Made by a program: the position numbers and the translations under genes. DNA of 52,220 nucleotides from SM1-50 sp964467345 (GTDB lineage Archaea; Thermoplasmatota; E2; DHVEG-1): positions 1-52,220 of the forward strand of contig CAYXPY010000013.1 of assembly GCA_964467345.1 (NCBI GenBank). Direction: 5' to 3'. How positions within the stretch are numbered: position 1 is the stretch's first letter; every line of letters starts with the position of its first letter. Shown in pieces: positions 24,636 through 34,800 of the stretch. Below the pieces are notes generated by a model, which saw only the letters and a program-made list of their open reading frames with translations, searched no databases and was not told the DNA's origin.

Positions 24636-26015
24636 TCAGAAAATCATGAACTCTACGGCAAGGACCCCGAGGCAGACGAGGAGTGTTAGTGGGGTGACAA
24701 GCAGCCCGTATTTTATGAATTCTTTAAAACTGAGGTTGACTTCTTTATCTCGAAGGATGGTTATCCACATGATACCCGCGAGTGCCCCGATGGGGGTGAT
24801 GTTGGCACCAAGATTAGACCCGATTGTTGTCGCAAGCACTGCGGAAAGCTGGGTCGCTTGGCTTGCTGCCCCTGCGATAGGCACAAAAGCAATCGTCATC
24901 GGGATGTTGTTGATGATGTTTGCAGCAAGAGCTGAGGAGACCCCATAGACAAACGTTGTTGCTGTCGTTGATGATCCAACAATATTGTTGAAGATCACGC
25001 CGATGTCTGTGGTGATGCCGTAGATTCTGAGTGCTTCGACGGTGATGAATAAGGAAAGTACGAAGGGAATGATGCTGAGAGGCATTTTTTTGAGGGTTTG
25101 TTGGATGGTGAAATGTCTTTTATCGATAGGTTGTTTTGTAAGGACAACAAGAGAATCACGGAACAGCAGCATGAGCAGGAGGGCAAGAGCGAATCCAAGG
25201 GAGATGATCCACATCTCGATATTCAGGTAGGGGGCGATGGTAAGGCCTATGATACATCCTCCAAGAATGAGCAGACCAAGGATGGTGCTGGTTTTATCAG
25301 TTATCGCTGAACGGGGGTCAATGGTTTTGGTTTGGAGCAGAGGTCTGTTGATGTTTTTTCTGAAAAGCAGGTACAATAAGACCATGTTCATCAACCCAGC
25401 GGTGATAGCCGGTATCAGCATCCATTTGGTGTACTGGTCGAATCTCAGGTCAAAGGCTGCGGCAAGCACGATGTTGGTGGGGTTTCCGATATACAGCATC
25501 ATGCTCCAGGTGTTTGCTGCAAAGAATTCCGCGATAAGGTAGGGTTTTGGGTCGATTCCTGCGTTTTTTGAGAAATAGTAGATGAACGGGGTGAAGGTCA
25601 GGATGATGATGTCATTGGAGGTAAAGATGGTGAGGAGGGATATGGTGAGGTAGACGGTAAAAAACAAGCGTCGTCCGTTTCCTCCTGCGTGTCGCAATGC
25701 TATGCGTGCGCAGTATTCGAAGAATCCGGTGATGTCAAGAAAGATGCTCATGAACACCATCGAGAGGAATAAGATGAGGATCCCGAAGGGGTTTAGGCTA
25801 CCCACACCCCCTAGTCCGGTCAGGATTTGGGAGAGGTTCAGGATTCCGAAAAGGACAATCAGTATCGGGCCGAGGAGTGCTCCGAGCAGGTAGCTGTCGA
25901 TCCGTATGTTGCGCATACCGAGTCGGAGGTGGAGGAATCGTCGTCGAAGGAGAAGATAGATCGTCAGCAACGATGAAACCAGAAAAATCAGTTCAACGAC
26001 CAGTTTTGTATACAT
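24636..26015 (-). CDS. ArsB/NhaD-type (IT superfamily) ion transporter
   Basis: The 459-residue membrane protein has about 11-12 helices. It contains the ArsB/NhaD and SLC13-like landmarks FTSNDIIILTFTPFI near residue 155 and ANTWSMMLYIGNPTNIVL near 190. A second helix-hairpin region follows later with SALAANIINNIPMT and TTIGSNLGANITPIGALAG. Family members move arsenite, sodium/proton or organic anions; the substrate cannot be read here, and no arsenic or regulator genes flank it. I start at the ATG at 26015. No ribosome-binding sequence precedes it and a TATA-like TTAAAAATT is about 25 bases upstream, so it is probably leaderless. The in-frame TTG at 26039 would lie inside that promoter. Confidence 0.84.
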   Translation of the reverse strand: MYTKLVVELIFLVSSLLTIYLLLRRRFLHLRLGMRNIRIDSYLLGALLGPILIVLFGILNLSQILTGLGGVGSLNPFGILILFLSMVFMSIFLDITGFFEYCARIALRHAGGNGRRLFFTVYLTISLLTIFTSNDIIILTFTPFIYYFSKNAGIDPKPYLIAEFFAANTWSMMLYIGNPTNIVLAAAFDLRFDQYTKWMLIPAITAGLMNMVLLYLLFRKNINRPLLQTKTIDPRSAITDKTSTILGLLILGGCIIGLTIAPYLNIEMWIISLGFALALLLMLLFRDSLVVLTKQPIDKRHFTIQQTLKKMPLSIIPFVLSLFITVEALRIYGITTDIGVIFNNIVGSSTTATTFVYGVSSALAANIINNIPMTIAFVPIAGAASQATQLSAVLATTIGSNLGANITPIGALAGIMWITILRDKEVNLSFKEFIKYGLLVTPLTLLVCLGVLAVEFMIF

Positions 26016-26130
26016 CGTAGGTTGGTTATCTTTTATCAATTTTTAAGCTTTTAATGGCTTGATATTCATGCTTATTCCATTAGTACTGTTCTTTCTCCTT
26101 ATCAGTCTCCTTATAGCTTTTTATAGAAAT

Positions 26131-26144
26131 TTATATATATATAG
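26131..26144 (+). promoter_or_regulatory. TATA-like promoter of the Fn3-type surface protein
   Basis: TTATATATATATAG lies about 50 bases before the ATG at 26190. The expected transcript start near 26163 gives a leader holding GGAGG at about 26178. Confidence 0.5.
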
Positions 26145-26189
26145 CAAGTATTATTCTATTTAATCCATTATACCACTGGAGGAAATAAG

Positions 26190-27644
26190 ATGTCCATGAT
26201 GAGTAGAAAAATGAATAACTATTCCTTGATGCGAGTGAGCACCGTCTTTGTTCTCACCCTAGCGCTGGTAATATCCGGTTTTAGTATCTCGTTTGCCCCC
26301 CGTACTGGGGCAGAACCTATCGAGAACAACCCCCCGTATCCACCAAGTAATCCTAATCCGGCCAATGAGTCGGGCAACGTCTCTATCACCACTGATTTAA
26401 GCTGGGAGGGGGGAGACCCGGATTGGAATAATGTTACCTATGATGTGTTCTTTGGAACCATCAATCCACCGGAAAAAGTGGCAGTCAACCTCACTGATAC
26501 GACCTATAATCCTGGGACACTTGAGTATTTCACAGTATATTACTGGAAGATCATCGCAACCGATAACCAGAGTGCTTCAACGGAGGGACCTGTGTGGCAG
26601 TTCACCACGATGGTTCAACCCAACAACCCACCAAATCAGCCGACTAATGAATCACCTGCGAATGAATCCATTGGCATCCCTGTTGATGTGACGCTGTCTT
26701 GGGTCGGTGGTGACCCTGATGAAGGCGACATCGTGACCTATGATGTGTTCTTTGGGAATACGACCATCCCTAAAAAAGTCGCAAGCAATCAATCAGCAAC
26801 GAACTTTTCCGTCCCTGAGACTCTTGAGAACAACACGATGTATTACTGGCGTGTTGTCGCCTGGGATAATCAAAAGACATCGACTGCAGGGGATCTGTGG
26901 CATTTCACCACACGATCAGATGAAGCGATACAGGTAGTCATTACAAAGCCATTGGAGCATAAATTCTATTTCAATGACCAGGAGCAGGGACTCGAGATAG
27001 CACGGACGATCGTGTATGGGAAGATTACCATCACCGCAGAGGTGTACGGGGAAAACCCCATTGAACGGGTCGAGTTCTGGGTCGATGACAAGTTAATTGA
27101 AAACTTTACCGCAGAACCCTATAGTATTGTCTGGCAGCCAGTTATCCAGTTCAACAGCGCAGGATCATTGACACGAAAAATAAAGGTGATCGCGTATGAC
27201 ACCGAAGGGAATAGCTCCTTTGCCGAGCTAAACATCACCAAATGGCGGTTCCATATCCTGCCTTGGGTGCTTGCGGGAATGGCGCTAGCTTCACGACTGG
27301 TGCTGCATACGACAGTGAAAGGGTTGTTCTTCAACTTGCAGGAATCCCGCATCAGTGTCTCATTCTATGCAATCCGTGCGCGGTTCAAAACGATCGGACC
27401 GTTCAAAACCCAAAAGGGAGTCATCAACTTTAAGAGCTGCACCGGTGGGATGATTATCGGTCCGACGACACTGACTCGGTTCGGTCCTCTGCATAAGTTC
27501 TCCACAGGATCGTTTACGTTCCTTGGGAACATGCATGCGGATAAAATCGGCTTTGGCCAGGCGTTGCTTTCCGGTTTCCTGCAACGACGAGTAGGCAACC
27601 AGGGTGGCGGTCTGCTTAACCTCTTCCGCATGGTTCGATCCTAA
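26190..27644 (+). CDS. Secreted protein with two Fn3-like repeats and an Ig-like domain
   Basis: The 484-residue protein has a signal peptide (about 1-45) and two near-identical domains of about 95 residues (VTYDVFFG, YYWKIIATDNQ or YYWRVVAWDNQ), Fn3-like and opening with Pro/Asn-rich linkers. A domain resembling bacterial Ig-like Big repeats follows (PIERVEFWVDDKLIE, about 270-350). The last 130 residues contain IGPFKTQKGVINFKSCTGG and I do not recognise them. It lacks both C-terminal tails seen elsewhere in the window. Expected role: cell-surface or extracellular binding. Start: GGAGG seven bases before the ATG. It ends at a strong T-run. Confidence 0.72.
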   Translation: MSMMSRKMNNYSLMRVSTVFVLTLALVISGFSISFAPRTGAEPIENNPPYPPSNPNPANESGNVSITTDLSWEGGDPDWNNVTYDVFFGTINPPEKVAVNLTDTTYNPGTLEYFTVYYWKIIATDNQSASTEGPVWQFTTMVQPNNPPNQPTNESPANESIGIPVDVTLSWVGGDPDEGDIVTYDVFFGNTTIPKKVASNQSATNFSVPETLENNTMYYWRVVAWDNQKTSTAGDLWHFTTRSDEAIQVVITKPLEHKFYFNDQEQGLEIARTIVYGKITITAEVYGENPIERVEFWVDDKLIENFTAEPYSIVWQPVIQFNSAGSLTRKIKVIAYDTEGNSSFAELNITKWRFHILPWVLAGMALASRLVLHTTVKGLFFNLQESRISVSFYAIRARFKTIGPFKTQKGVINFKSCTGGMIIGPTTLTRFGPLHKFSTGSFTFLGNMHADKIGFGQALLSGFLQRRVGNQGGGLLNLFRMVRS

Positions 27645-27707
27645 CGAGCTCTCACTACTAATCTAAAAATAACTGGTCCGATGTCCAGTTCAGGCATCAC
27701 CAGACCA

Positions 27708-27723
27708 TTTTTTTTTTTTTTTT
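27708..27723 (+). terminator. T16 terminator after the Fn3-type protein
   Basis: Sixteen T in a row follow an imperfect hairpin (TGGTC with GACCA, about 27673-27706). It serves the plus-strand gene. The convergent minus-strand gene ends at 27736, so its transcript sees A instead. Confidence 0.6.
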
Positions 27724-27735
27724 GATTAGACGGAT

Positions 27736-27993
27736 TTAAGATTCTACTGCTTCGACCAACGGGTTTTTCGCAAGGACTGATTCAACTGCAGGATCTTTGA
27801 TTTGCAGATAAATCGGGTTGAGCGAGCCTTTCAGTTTCATCGTAATTTTCCCGTCTGCCTCAAGTTTTTGTAACTCTTCCAAATGCATCAACGTTTTCTG
27901 TGTTTTCTCCACGATTGCTGCAATACTTGGACTGTCTCGGTTGATTTCATCAACAAATTTACTATGCCACCAGATCACATATGTTTTTTTCAT
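27736..27993 (-). CDS. Hypothetical 85-residue protein
   Basis: This small protein has no signal peptide or membrane segment. It begins MKKTYVIWWHSKFVDEINRD and is charged and largely helical, with a repeated hydrophobic pattern in its middle (TLMHLEELQKLEADGK). I do not recognise the family. The start is supported by GGGAGT eleven bases before the ATG. It diverges from the nitroreductase gene, leaving about 120 bases in which both promoters must lie. Confidence 0.6.
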   Translation of the reverse strand: MKKTYVIWWHSKFVDEINRDSPSIAAIVEKTQKTLMHLEELQKLEADGKITMKLKGSLNPIYLQIKDPAVESVLAKNPLVEAVES

Positions 27994-28113
27994 CTCTTTA
28001 CTCCCATTATCTCCTATGATTGTACCCGGTTCCTGTATTTATAGCCATCTATGACTGACGCAGCTTTTATAACAGTTATATGATTATCTCCCCAAAAAAC
28101 TTGAGGAAGCTGT

Positions 28114-28656
28114 ATGGAGTTCATGGATGTCATCAAAGCTAGGCATAGCGTACGTGAGTTCAGCCAACGACCGGTTGAAGCAGAGAAGATTTCCTCAGTC
28201 TTAGACGCTGCTCGACTTGCGCCATCAGCGGCAAATAAACAATGCTGGCGGTTTATCGTGGTGCGTGACAAGGACATCATTGAGCAGATCGCGAAAACAA
28301 GTCTGATCAATCGGTGGTTGAAGACCGCACCGGTGATAATCGTGTGTTGTGCTGATCCTACGGAGAGTGCGACGAACAACTCACTGGACTATTACCCGGT
28401 TGACACTGCGATCGCAACCGAGCATCTGATCCTAGCAGCCACTGATCTGGGGCTTGGCACGTGTTGGATCGCTGGGTTTCAGGAGGAGAAGGTAAAGGAA
28501 CTTCTTGAGATCCCAAAACGAATTCGTATTATCGCACTCACCCCTGTAGGATACCCTATCGAAAAAAAAGGGATTGTCGAACAGATCACCAAGACGCTGT
28601 TGAAGGCAAAAAAACGAAAATCACTAGATGAGATTGTCCATTATGAACACTGGTAG
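28114..28656 (+). CDS. Nitroreductase family FMN protein
   Basis: This 180-residue protein belongs to the NfsB/FMN nitroreductase fold. It opens MEFMDVIKARHSVREFSQRP, with the R-S-x-R FMN phosphate contacts. Then come LAPSAANKQCWRF (about residue 37) and AIATEHLILAATDLGLGTCW (about 105), both standard family segments. Members reduce nitro compounds, quinones or flavins with NAD(P)H. The physiological substrate is unknown. GAGG lies seven bases before the ATG. The next gene, an exporter, is 48 bases downstream. Confidence 0.86.
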   Translation: MEFMDVIKARHSVREFSQRPVEAEKISSVLDAARLAPSAANKQCWRFIVVRDKDIIEQIAKTSLINRWLKTAPVIIVCCADPTESATNNSLDYYPVDTAIATEHLILAATDLGLGTCWIAGFQEEKVKELLEIPKRIRIIALTPVGYPIEKKGIVEQITKTLLKAKKRKSLDEIVHYEHW

Positions 28657-28704
28657 CATGTTCAATGATTTTAAATAACGCGATTAGGTTGTCCCCCTCA
28701 AATT

Positions 28705-29634
28705 ATGGATTCAACACAAGACAAGCAACCATCATTTGCACAACGGTATTTTTATGTCGTGATCCTTCTTCCGATCGTCTTCTGGGCGTTCGCGTTCCCG
28801 TTCATTAAGATCGGTCTGGAAGAGCTCAGTCCGGTGAACCTGACGATCCTGCGGTTGTTCGTGGTCTGCGGCGTGTTTCTCCTGTTTCTTCTCCTTGCTC
28901 CAAAAAAATTTACTCCGTTACAAAGGAAGGATATCGTCCCTTTGTTCTTGCTTGGGTTCCTTGGTGTGGTGGTGTACCATCTGGGGTTGAACTATGGGGA
29001 GCAGTACATTTCTGCTTCTGCGGCAAGTCTGATTATCGCAACGATTCCGGTCTTCACCGTGGTTTTCGCAACCATTCTCCTAAAGGAAAAGGTCACAAGA
29101 AAAATAATCATCGGGGTGCCGATGTCCTTGTTTGGTGTCGTGATTATATCGTTGACGGGGACTGAAGGAGATCCCTTTGCCGTCACCTATCTTTCCGCAG
29201 CATTTGCGGTATTGGTCTCCGCGTTCGTCGGGGCGGGATATACCATTGCAGGGAAGAAGCTGCTGCAGCGGTACTCGGCATTGTCCTTGACCGTGTATGC
29301 GATGCTGTTTGGCTGCCTGGGCTTGCTTCCGTTTTTATCGCCATCACTTGTCACGGAGACCCTGGCGTTATCGCTCCGGGGGTGGGGTGCGGTGCTCTTC
29401 CTTGCGCTGCTGCCAACCGTTGTGGGATACGTGCTGTGGTATGTCGCCCTTGAGGTGAAGAGCGCTTCGCAGATCAGCGTGTTTTTATATTTCATCCCTG
29501 TATTATCCACTATTATTAGTTATGTTCTTTTTAACGAATATATTTCGGTATTATTTGGCTTGGGTGGCTTACTGGTCATCGTCGGACTCATTATCGTGAA
29601 TTGGAATCAATCGAATCAACAGTCACAACGATAA
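28705..29634 (+). CDS. EamA/DMT-family transporter
   Basis: The 309-residue membrane protein has ten hydrophobic segments in two EamA repeats (about 20-150 and 170-300). The first opens PIVFWAFAFPFIKIGLEELS and holds YISASAASLIIATIPVFT near residue 108, the usual helix 4. The second repeats the pattern up to PVLSTIISYVLFNE. The drug/metabolite family exports amino acids or other metabolites. A TATA-like TTTTAAATA (28669-28677) lies about 32 bases before the ATG, so the message is nearly leaderless and separate from the nitroreductase. No ribosome-binding sequence is seen. Confidence 0.85.
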   Translation: MDSTQDKQPSFAQRYFYVVILLPIVFWAFAFPFIKIGLEELSPVNLTILRLFVVCGVFLLFLLLAPKKFTPLQRKDIVPLFLLGFLGVVVYHLGLNYGEQYISASAASLIIATIPVFTVVFATILLKEKVTRKIIIGVPMSLFGVVIISLTGTEGDPFAVTYLSAAFAVLVSAFVGAGYTIAGKKLLQRYSALSLTVYAMLFGCLGLLPFLSPSLVTETLALSLRGWGAVLFLALLPTVVGYVLWYVALEVKSASQISVFLYFIPVLSTIISYVLFNEYISVLFGLGGLLVIVGLIIVNWNQSNQQSQR

Positions 29635-29691
29635 ACGACGATAATGGTTCCATATCTTTTTAACCTCCTTTCTCTTCTCGTCATTCCAACT

Positions 29692-30411
29692 ATGATTACG
29701 GTCAGTCATCTCACGAAACAGTATGGGAAAGTCATTGCGCTGAACAACGTCTCGGTTGTTTTTGATGATATGAAGGTCTATGCTATCATGGGTGAGAACG
29801 GGGCTGGGAAAAGCACGTTGCTGAAAATAATCGCAGGCATCCTCCCCTATGACAAAGGGGATGTCACCATTGATTCTTTTTCTATCAAGACACAGTCCTT
29901 GATGGCACGGGAACGGCTCGGGTATCTCCCTGAGATGCCTGACCTCTATGACCGTATCACCGGACGAGAGTTCCTCTTCTATATCGCCTCGCTACGGAAA
30001 CTACCGCAGGCAGAAGATATTATCGGTACTCTCGCACGGACCATTGGCATTGACTCGGCGTTGGACTATGAGATCGGCGGGTATTCAAAAGGTATGAAAC
30101 AAAAAATTTCATTGCTTTCAGCAATTATGCATCAACCACAGAATCTGCTCTTAGATGAGCCGGTGTATGGTCTTGACCCGCTTGCATCGCGAACCATCCA
30201 GGATTTTATAAAAAAAAGGCAAGGTACTACGGTGATTGCAACGCATTCCACCCAGCTTGTTGAACAGGTCGCAGATATCGTGTATTTCTTGATGCAGGGG
30301 AACGTTGTTCTGAAGGATACGGCTTTTCATCTTGTCGCCCAGCATGGGACCATTGAAAACGCCTATTTTTATCATAAAGAACAAACCGAGGAGATAAAAA
30401 TAGAGAAATAA
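29692..30411 (+). CDS. ABC transporter ATP-binding protein
   Basis: The 239-residue protein has one ABC domain with Walker A GENGAGKST, signature YSKGMKQKI and Walker B LLLDEPVYGLDP, with the switch His in IATHS. The signature lacks the common LSGGQ and reads YSKGMKQ, as in CcmA/NatA-type exporters of the ABC-2 class. No permease is adjacent; a candidate partner lies 11 kb away at 41133. I use the ATG at 29692, reading MITVSHLTKQYGK. A start at 29644 would add a hydrophobic segment not seen in the family. No ribosome-binding sequence is present and a T-rich TATA-like TTTTTAA lies about 30 bases upstream, so it may be leaderless. Confidence 0.85.
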   Translation: MITVSHLTKQYGKVIALNNVSVVFDDMKVYAIMGENGAGKSTLLKIIAGILPYDKGDVTIDSFSIKTQSLMARERLGYLPEMPDLYDRITGREFLFYIASLRKLPQAEDIIGTLARTIGIDSALDYEIGGYSKGMKQKISLLSAIMHQPQNLLLDEPVYGLDPLASRTIQDFIKKRQGTTVIATHSTQLVEQVADIVYFLMQGNVVLKDTAFHLVAQHGTIENAYFYHKEQTEEIKIEK

Positions 30412-30451
30412 CATTCATGCAGGCGTTCTTTTAATTTGAATCAAAGAGGCG

Positions 30452-30937
30452 TTACGTTCGGACTCCGATGACCAGGAAGAACAGTTTAAAGCCGGTAGCT
30501 GATTGTGTCACGGCGTCCATCTGGGATGTTTCCACGGTGATAGTGATGTCCAATCTTCCGAAACCCAGCGGGATGCGGTCTGTAACGATCGTTGCTGTTG
30601 AGCCTTTTGGTAACGTGGTGATGATTCCACTGGAACGATGATCAATTCGTTTCAGAATCCCACCTTTTACCATAACACTCCAGTTGACAGTTCGTGCATC
30701 GACAACTCCGATGTTCTTGATGTCTACTACGATTTTGTTAAACCTGCCTTTGACACGGTCAATTGATACTCGGGGTGTTTCTTTTTCTTCAGGGGGGGTG
30801 TCTGGTTGGGTTGTGTCAGGATTTGTTGAAAATGAGGGTAGATACCCATTGAATGTCATATACCCCAGCCAATAGAGTCCACCGAGAATAAGCAGGATGA
30901 CTGCGAGTATGATGATTGCGATAGTGCGTTTTTTCAT
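30452..30937 (-). CDS. Small membrane-anchored protein ending in the W/GFG module
   Basis: This 161-residue protein has an N-terminal basic and hydrophobic segment (MKKRTIAIIILAVILLILGG), a Pro/Thr-rich linker, and then only the C-terminal module shared with three other exported proteins here. The module shows NIG, VNWSVMV, LGFGRLDITITV and a hydrophobic ending GFKLFFLVIGVRT. With so little else in the protein, the module must fold on its own. The ATG at 30937 starts the hydrophobic segment; a TATA-like ATTTAAATA and GGAGG lie upstream, though the GGAGG spacing is longer than usual. A longer frame to 31057 reads through the promoter and is rejected. It converges with the ABC ATPase gene. Confidence 0.66.
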   Translation of the reverse strand: MKKRTIAIIILAVILLILGGLYWLGYMTFNGYLPSFSTNPDTTQPDTPPEEKETPRVSIDRVKGRFNKIVVDIKNIGVVDARTVNWSVMVKGGILKRIDHRSSGIITTLPKGSTATIVTDRIPLGFGRLDITITVETSQMDAVTQSATGFKLFFLVIGVRT

Positions 30938-31198
30938 AGGTAGGCGGACCTGAACCCTCCTATACTTGAAGTAGGTTTCCCAGTATTTAAATCTGTGGAA
31001 GGAGTATAAAAAGGAAAATTGTGGGTAAAAACGATTTGAAAATATCAATTTTTCCACGAGAAAATTGTTTTTTTTGTGTTAAAAAATAGCCTGGTTTTTT
31101 GTATAAAAAAGAAAATTTAATAACGGTGATTGTAACTTCTTTTTTTAGGGATATTTTGATATCCGAACCCGATCATCTTCGAAGAGGTGTTGAGGACC

Positions 31199-31669
31199 AT
31201 GGTGAAAAAAAAGGTTTTGGTATTCATTGGAATTGTTATCGTCATGCTTTTGAGTATTTTGGTGGTTCAGTTTTATTCGGAGGTCTCCGCGGCACACAAA
31301 CTAGAGGTTCGTATTGCACAGGTTCGGTTAACGGAGATTGGACTGACCTCCTGTGATTTAGTTGTGACTATTAATCTGACAAATCCGACTAGTCAGCAGT
31401 TGGATATTTGCTATGCGAGTTTTGATGTTTTTGTCGCTGGGAGTTATGTTGGAAACAGCAGTATGTCTGATGTAGTACTTCCTAGAATATCTTCTACGGA
31501 AAAAATTATCCCCTTAACACTCCTTTATTCAGATATCGCTTGGGCGGTTGTGGAAGGGATTAGAAATAGGAATTTCAATCTAATCGTACGAGGGGACGTA
31601 GAAACCTGTGTGTTCTATGGTCTCTGGAGTGTCACTGTACCGTTTTCGATTTCATCGACCTATTCATAA
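31199..31669 (+). CDS. Membrane-anchored LEA/WHy-like protein
   Basis: The 156-residue protein has an N-terminal anchor (VLVFIGIVIVMLLSILVVQFY). A beta-rich domain of about 125 residues follows, containing VRLTEIGLTSCDLVVTINLT and NPTSQQLDICYASFDVFVAG. This alternation fits the LEA_2/WHy fold, found in stress-related and surface proteins; I rate it a likely rather than certain match. I use the ATG at 31199 because GAGG lies seven bases before it; an in-frame TTG at 31187 precedes that site. The gene is followed by a 12-base T-run. Confidence 0.65.
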   Translation: MVKKKVLVFIGIVIVMLLSILVVQFYSEVSAAHKLEVRIAQVRLTEIGLTSCDLVVTINLTNPTSQQLDICYASFDVFVAGSYVGNSSMSDVVLPRISSTEKIIPLTLLYSDIAWAVVEGIRNRNFNLIVRGDVETCVFYGLWSVTVPFSISSTYS

Positions 31670-31681
31670 TTTTTTTTTTTT
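31670..31681 (+). terminator. Poly-T terminator after the LEA-like gene
   Basis: A run of 12 T begins with the base right after the stop codon, without an obvious stem. Confidence 0.5.
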
Positions 31682-31858
31682 AGCAAGGAAATGTATCTGG
31701 AGGGAAGTGCTCATTTGTTTTTTGAAAAAAGGTTTAAGGAATGTTGGAAAAAGTGAATTAAAACTGTCGTTAATCATTTTTGTTAACATTTGTTACATGA
31801 AATAACGATAGTATTTTTATACTTAATACAGGATAGCAATGTTAACGGAGGAAAACTT

Positions 31859-34800
31859 ATGCGGAAGAAAATAATCGCTTTAGTAATGTTTTTAATGCTG
31901 CTCATATCAGGTTCCGCCGCGGTCGTTGGATGGAACAACACACATGAACAAAACAACCAAGAAGAACCCTTTGGCAGAGACTATCTCGAATACGGCGATG
32001 CCCCCGAAGGGCCAAACCATTTCGCCTATCCAGCAAGTGGTGTTCTTGGAGCATTCCCTACGTGTGTGACTTGTGGACCTGCATTGTGGATACAGCACAA
32101 TAATTTTGGAGCATGGTTTGGTCTCAGTTACGACTTTGAGTTTGAAGGAAACGCAGGCTGGTGCCCTGGAGGATACCCACCCTATGACATGGATGAAGGT
32201 TTCCAAGATGGAGACGCTGGTCTGATGATTCCGGAACCGTATACTATTGATAATACTCTCAACATCGTCCCCTTCCCAGGATGGACCGGTACTGCTCTTG
32301 GAACAACCGGTCAAAATGCTGTCTGGGGTGTTGATATTGACATGTGGGTACACAACACGATGCCGAACCATGAACCATACCTTCAAGCGTATGTTAACAT
32401 CCTGATGGATTGGAACCAGAACGGTGCCTGGACAGAACCCGGAGAACATGTTCTAGTGAATTATGTCATACCGGCACTGTATATCGGTCCTATGTCGGCA
32501 TTAACCCCACCTCCCGCAAATATCGGCATCGGACCAAACGCAGGCCATGTCTGGACACGCTTCTCAATTACTGAAACTCCGCTACCATATGGATGGGCTG
32601 GGGACGGTTTCTTTGAAGATGGGGAGACAGAAGATTATCTCCTACGTATCGATTCTGGTCAAGAAGGCTGGTATTATAAACCCGCTTATCCGAATTACGC
32701 ACCCCAAGGGATGCCTGATTTCGATCAGAAACAGGACCAATGGAAAAGCATCGTCGATGGTGGAAACGGTATCGCTGATACCACCGCTGGTGGAGACGAT
32801 ATTCAAGTCGTCCCTGCGGGGGGAGCAGTGAGTCCTAGTGATGTGATTATCGCACCGGGGCCGAATGGTGCGTTGAACACCGCTCCAGCGGGGGATGATA
32901 TCACAAAATGGTGTTATTGTGGACCAGCAGCGGTCGCAAACTGCTTCTGGTGGTTTGATTCGAAGTTTGAGGACCCCACCGGATATCCTGGTGATGGCGT
33001 TGATACATACCCCCTTGTTCAGGATTATGGTGTTGGCGATGATCATCTCAAGACAAATGTCCCTTACCTGATTTCGGATCTTGCAGTGAAGATGAATACC
33101 ACAACGAAAGGGACAACCAATATCACGGATATGAAAAACGCGATTCAAACCTGGTTAATAAATAAAGGATTATCTCCGGTCTTCACCGTCAATAAATATT
33201 TCGCGCCGAACTTCTCCTTCATCGAAGAGCAAATTGAACAATGCCAAGACGTGATCCTCTTGCTTGGGTTTTACAATGAATCAGTAAAAAGCGTCGACCA
33301 GATGCAGATGTTGTTCTCGCCAAATGATAATCTCCAACCAATCACCTGGTGGGATTACCAAAGTTTCGTCCCCAGTGTGAATAGGGTAGATGCGATCAAT
33401 ATCACCCTAGTTAGTAACGGACCACCCTGTCCCCTGCAGATAAATGTCTATGCAGTTCCAGGGGGACCACCGATTGGAACGACAATTATGAACCCTGGTG
33501 TTCTGGCTGTCCCAACTTGGGTTCAATTCCATTTCTCTGCTTCGGTTCCGTTAGTCATCGGGGCAACCTATTACTTTGATGTCGTTGAACTCGCCACACC
33601 CGATGCCCCGCATTATGAATGGTTCTATTTTGCTTCTATGAATAACTATCCTCCGGGGCAAGGATGGATGAATGGTGCGATATTCAACTATGATTGGGCG
33701 TTCCGGACCGAGTATTATCCTGAAATAGGGAGATTGAAAGGCCATTACGTGACCTGTGCAGGGGTGAATTCTCTTTACCAGAAAATCGCGATCAGCGACC
33801 CGGAATTAAATGTGCAAAATCCCGCAGTGACTGATCATAATGATGCAGCGAACGTCTCCCATGATATCTACAATGTTGGCATTGGATGTCCAATCAGCAC
33901 CCTTCCGTATCAATGGTGGCTGCAAAACTATCCGTCTGTGTATGCATATGCGATTGTTGAACAAGCGGTGATCGTCTGTCCGCGTCCTTATAATTCTCCA
34001 CCAGTGTTTGGAACACCAAACCCAGCGAACGGGTCGACCAATAACCCCCGAAGCCTTACCTGGAGCATCCCAATCAATGATCCGGAGGGAGATTTATTCT
34101 CATGGTCGATCCAATGTAGCAATGGGCAATCCAGCAGTGCAACTAGTGCATCGAATGGGACCAAGACCCTTGCATTATCTGGTCTTGCATATTCGACAAC
34201 ATATAAGGTGTGGGTGAATGCAACCGATCCACCTGCGGGGAGTGGACTCTACACACGACGGTGGTATACGTTCATGACAAAAGCGAACCTACCCCCGGTG
34301 ATTGGTACACCGACACCGGCCAATGGTTCGACGAATCAACCACTGAGCCTCACCTGGAGTATTCCTATCAATGATCCGGAGGGTGATTCATTTTCCTGGA
34401 CGATCCAGTGCAGCAATGGACAATCAAGCAGTGCCACTGGTGCATCTAATGGAACGAAAACCCTTGCTCTCTCTGGGTTAGCCTATGCCACGACCTACAC
34501 GGTCTGGGTCAATGCAACCGATCCCGGTGGTAGTGGACAATATACTCGGCGGTGGTACATATTCACCACGAAGCTGAATCAACCCCCGGTCTTTGGTTCA
34601 CCGACACCAGCCAATGGCTCGACCAATCAAGCGTTAAGCTTTACTTGGAGCATTCCGATAAGCGATCCTGAGGGAAACACGTTTTCCTGGACGATTCAGT
34701 GTAGCAATGGCCAAGCGAACAGTGGGACAGCTGCGACCAATGGCACCAAGACGGTCACTCTCTCCGGCTTGGCGTACTCAACAAGCTACAAAGTCTGGGT

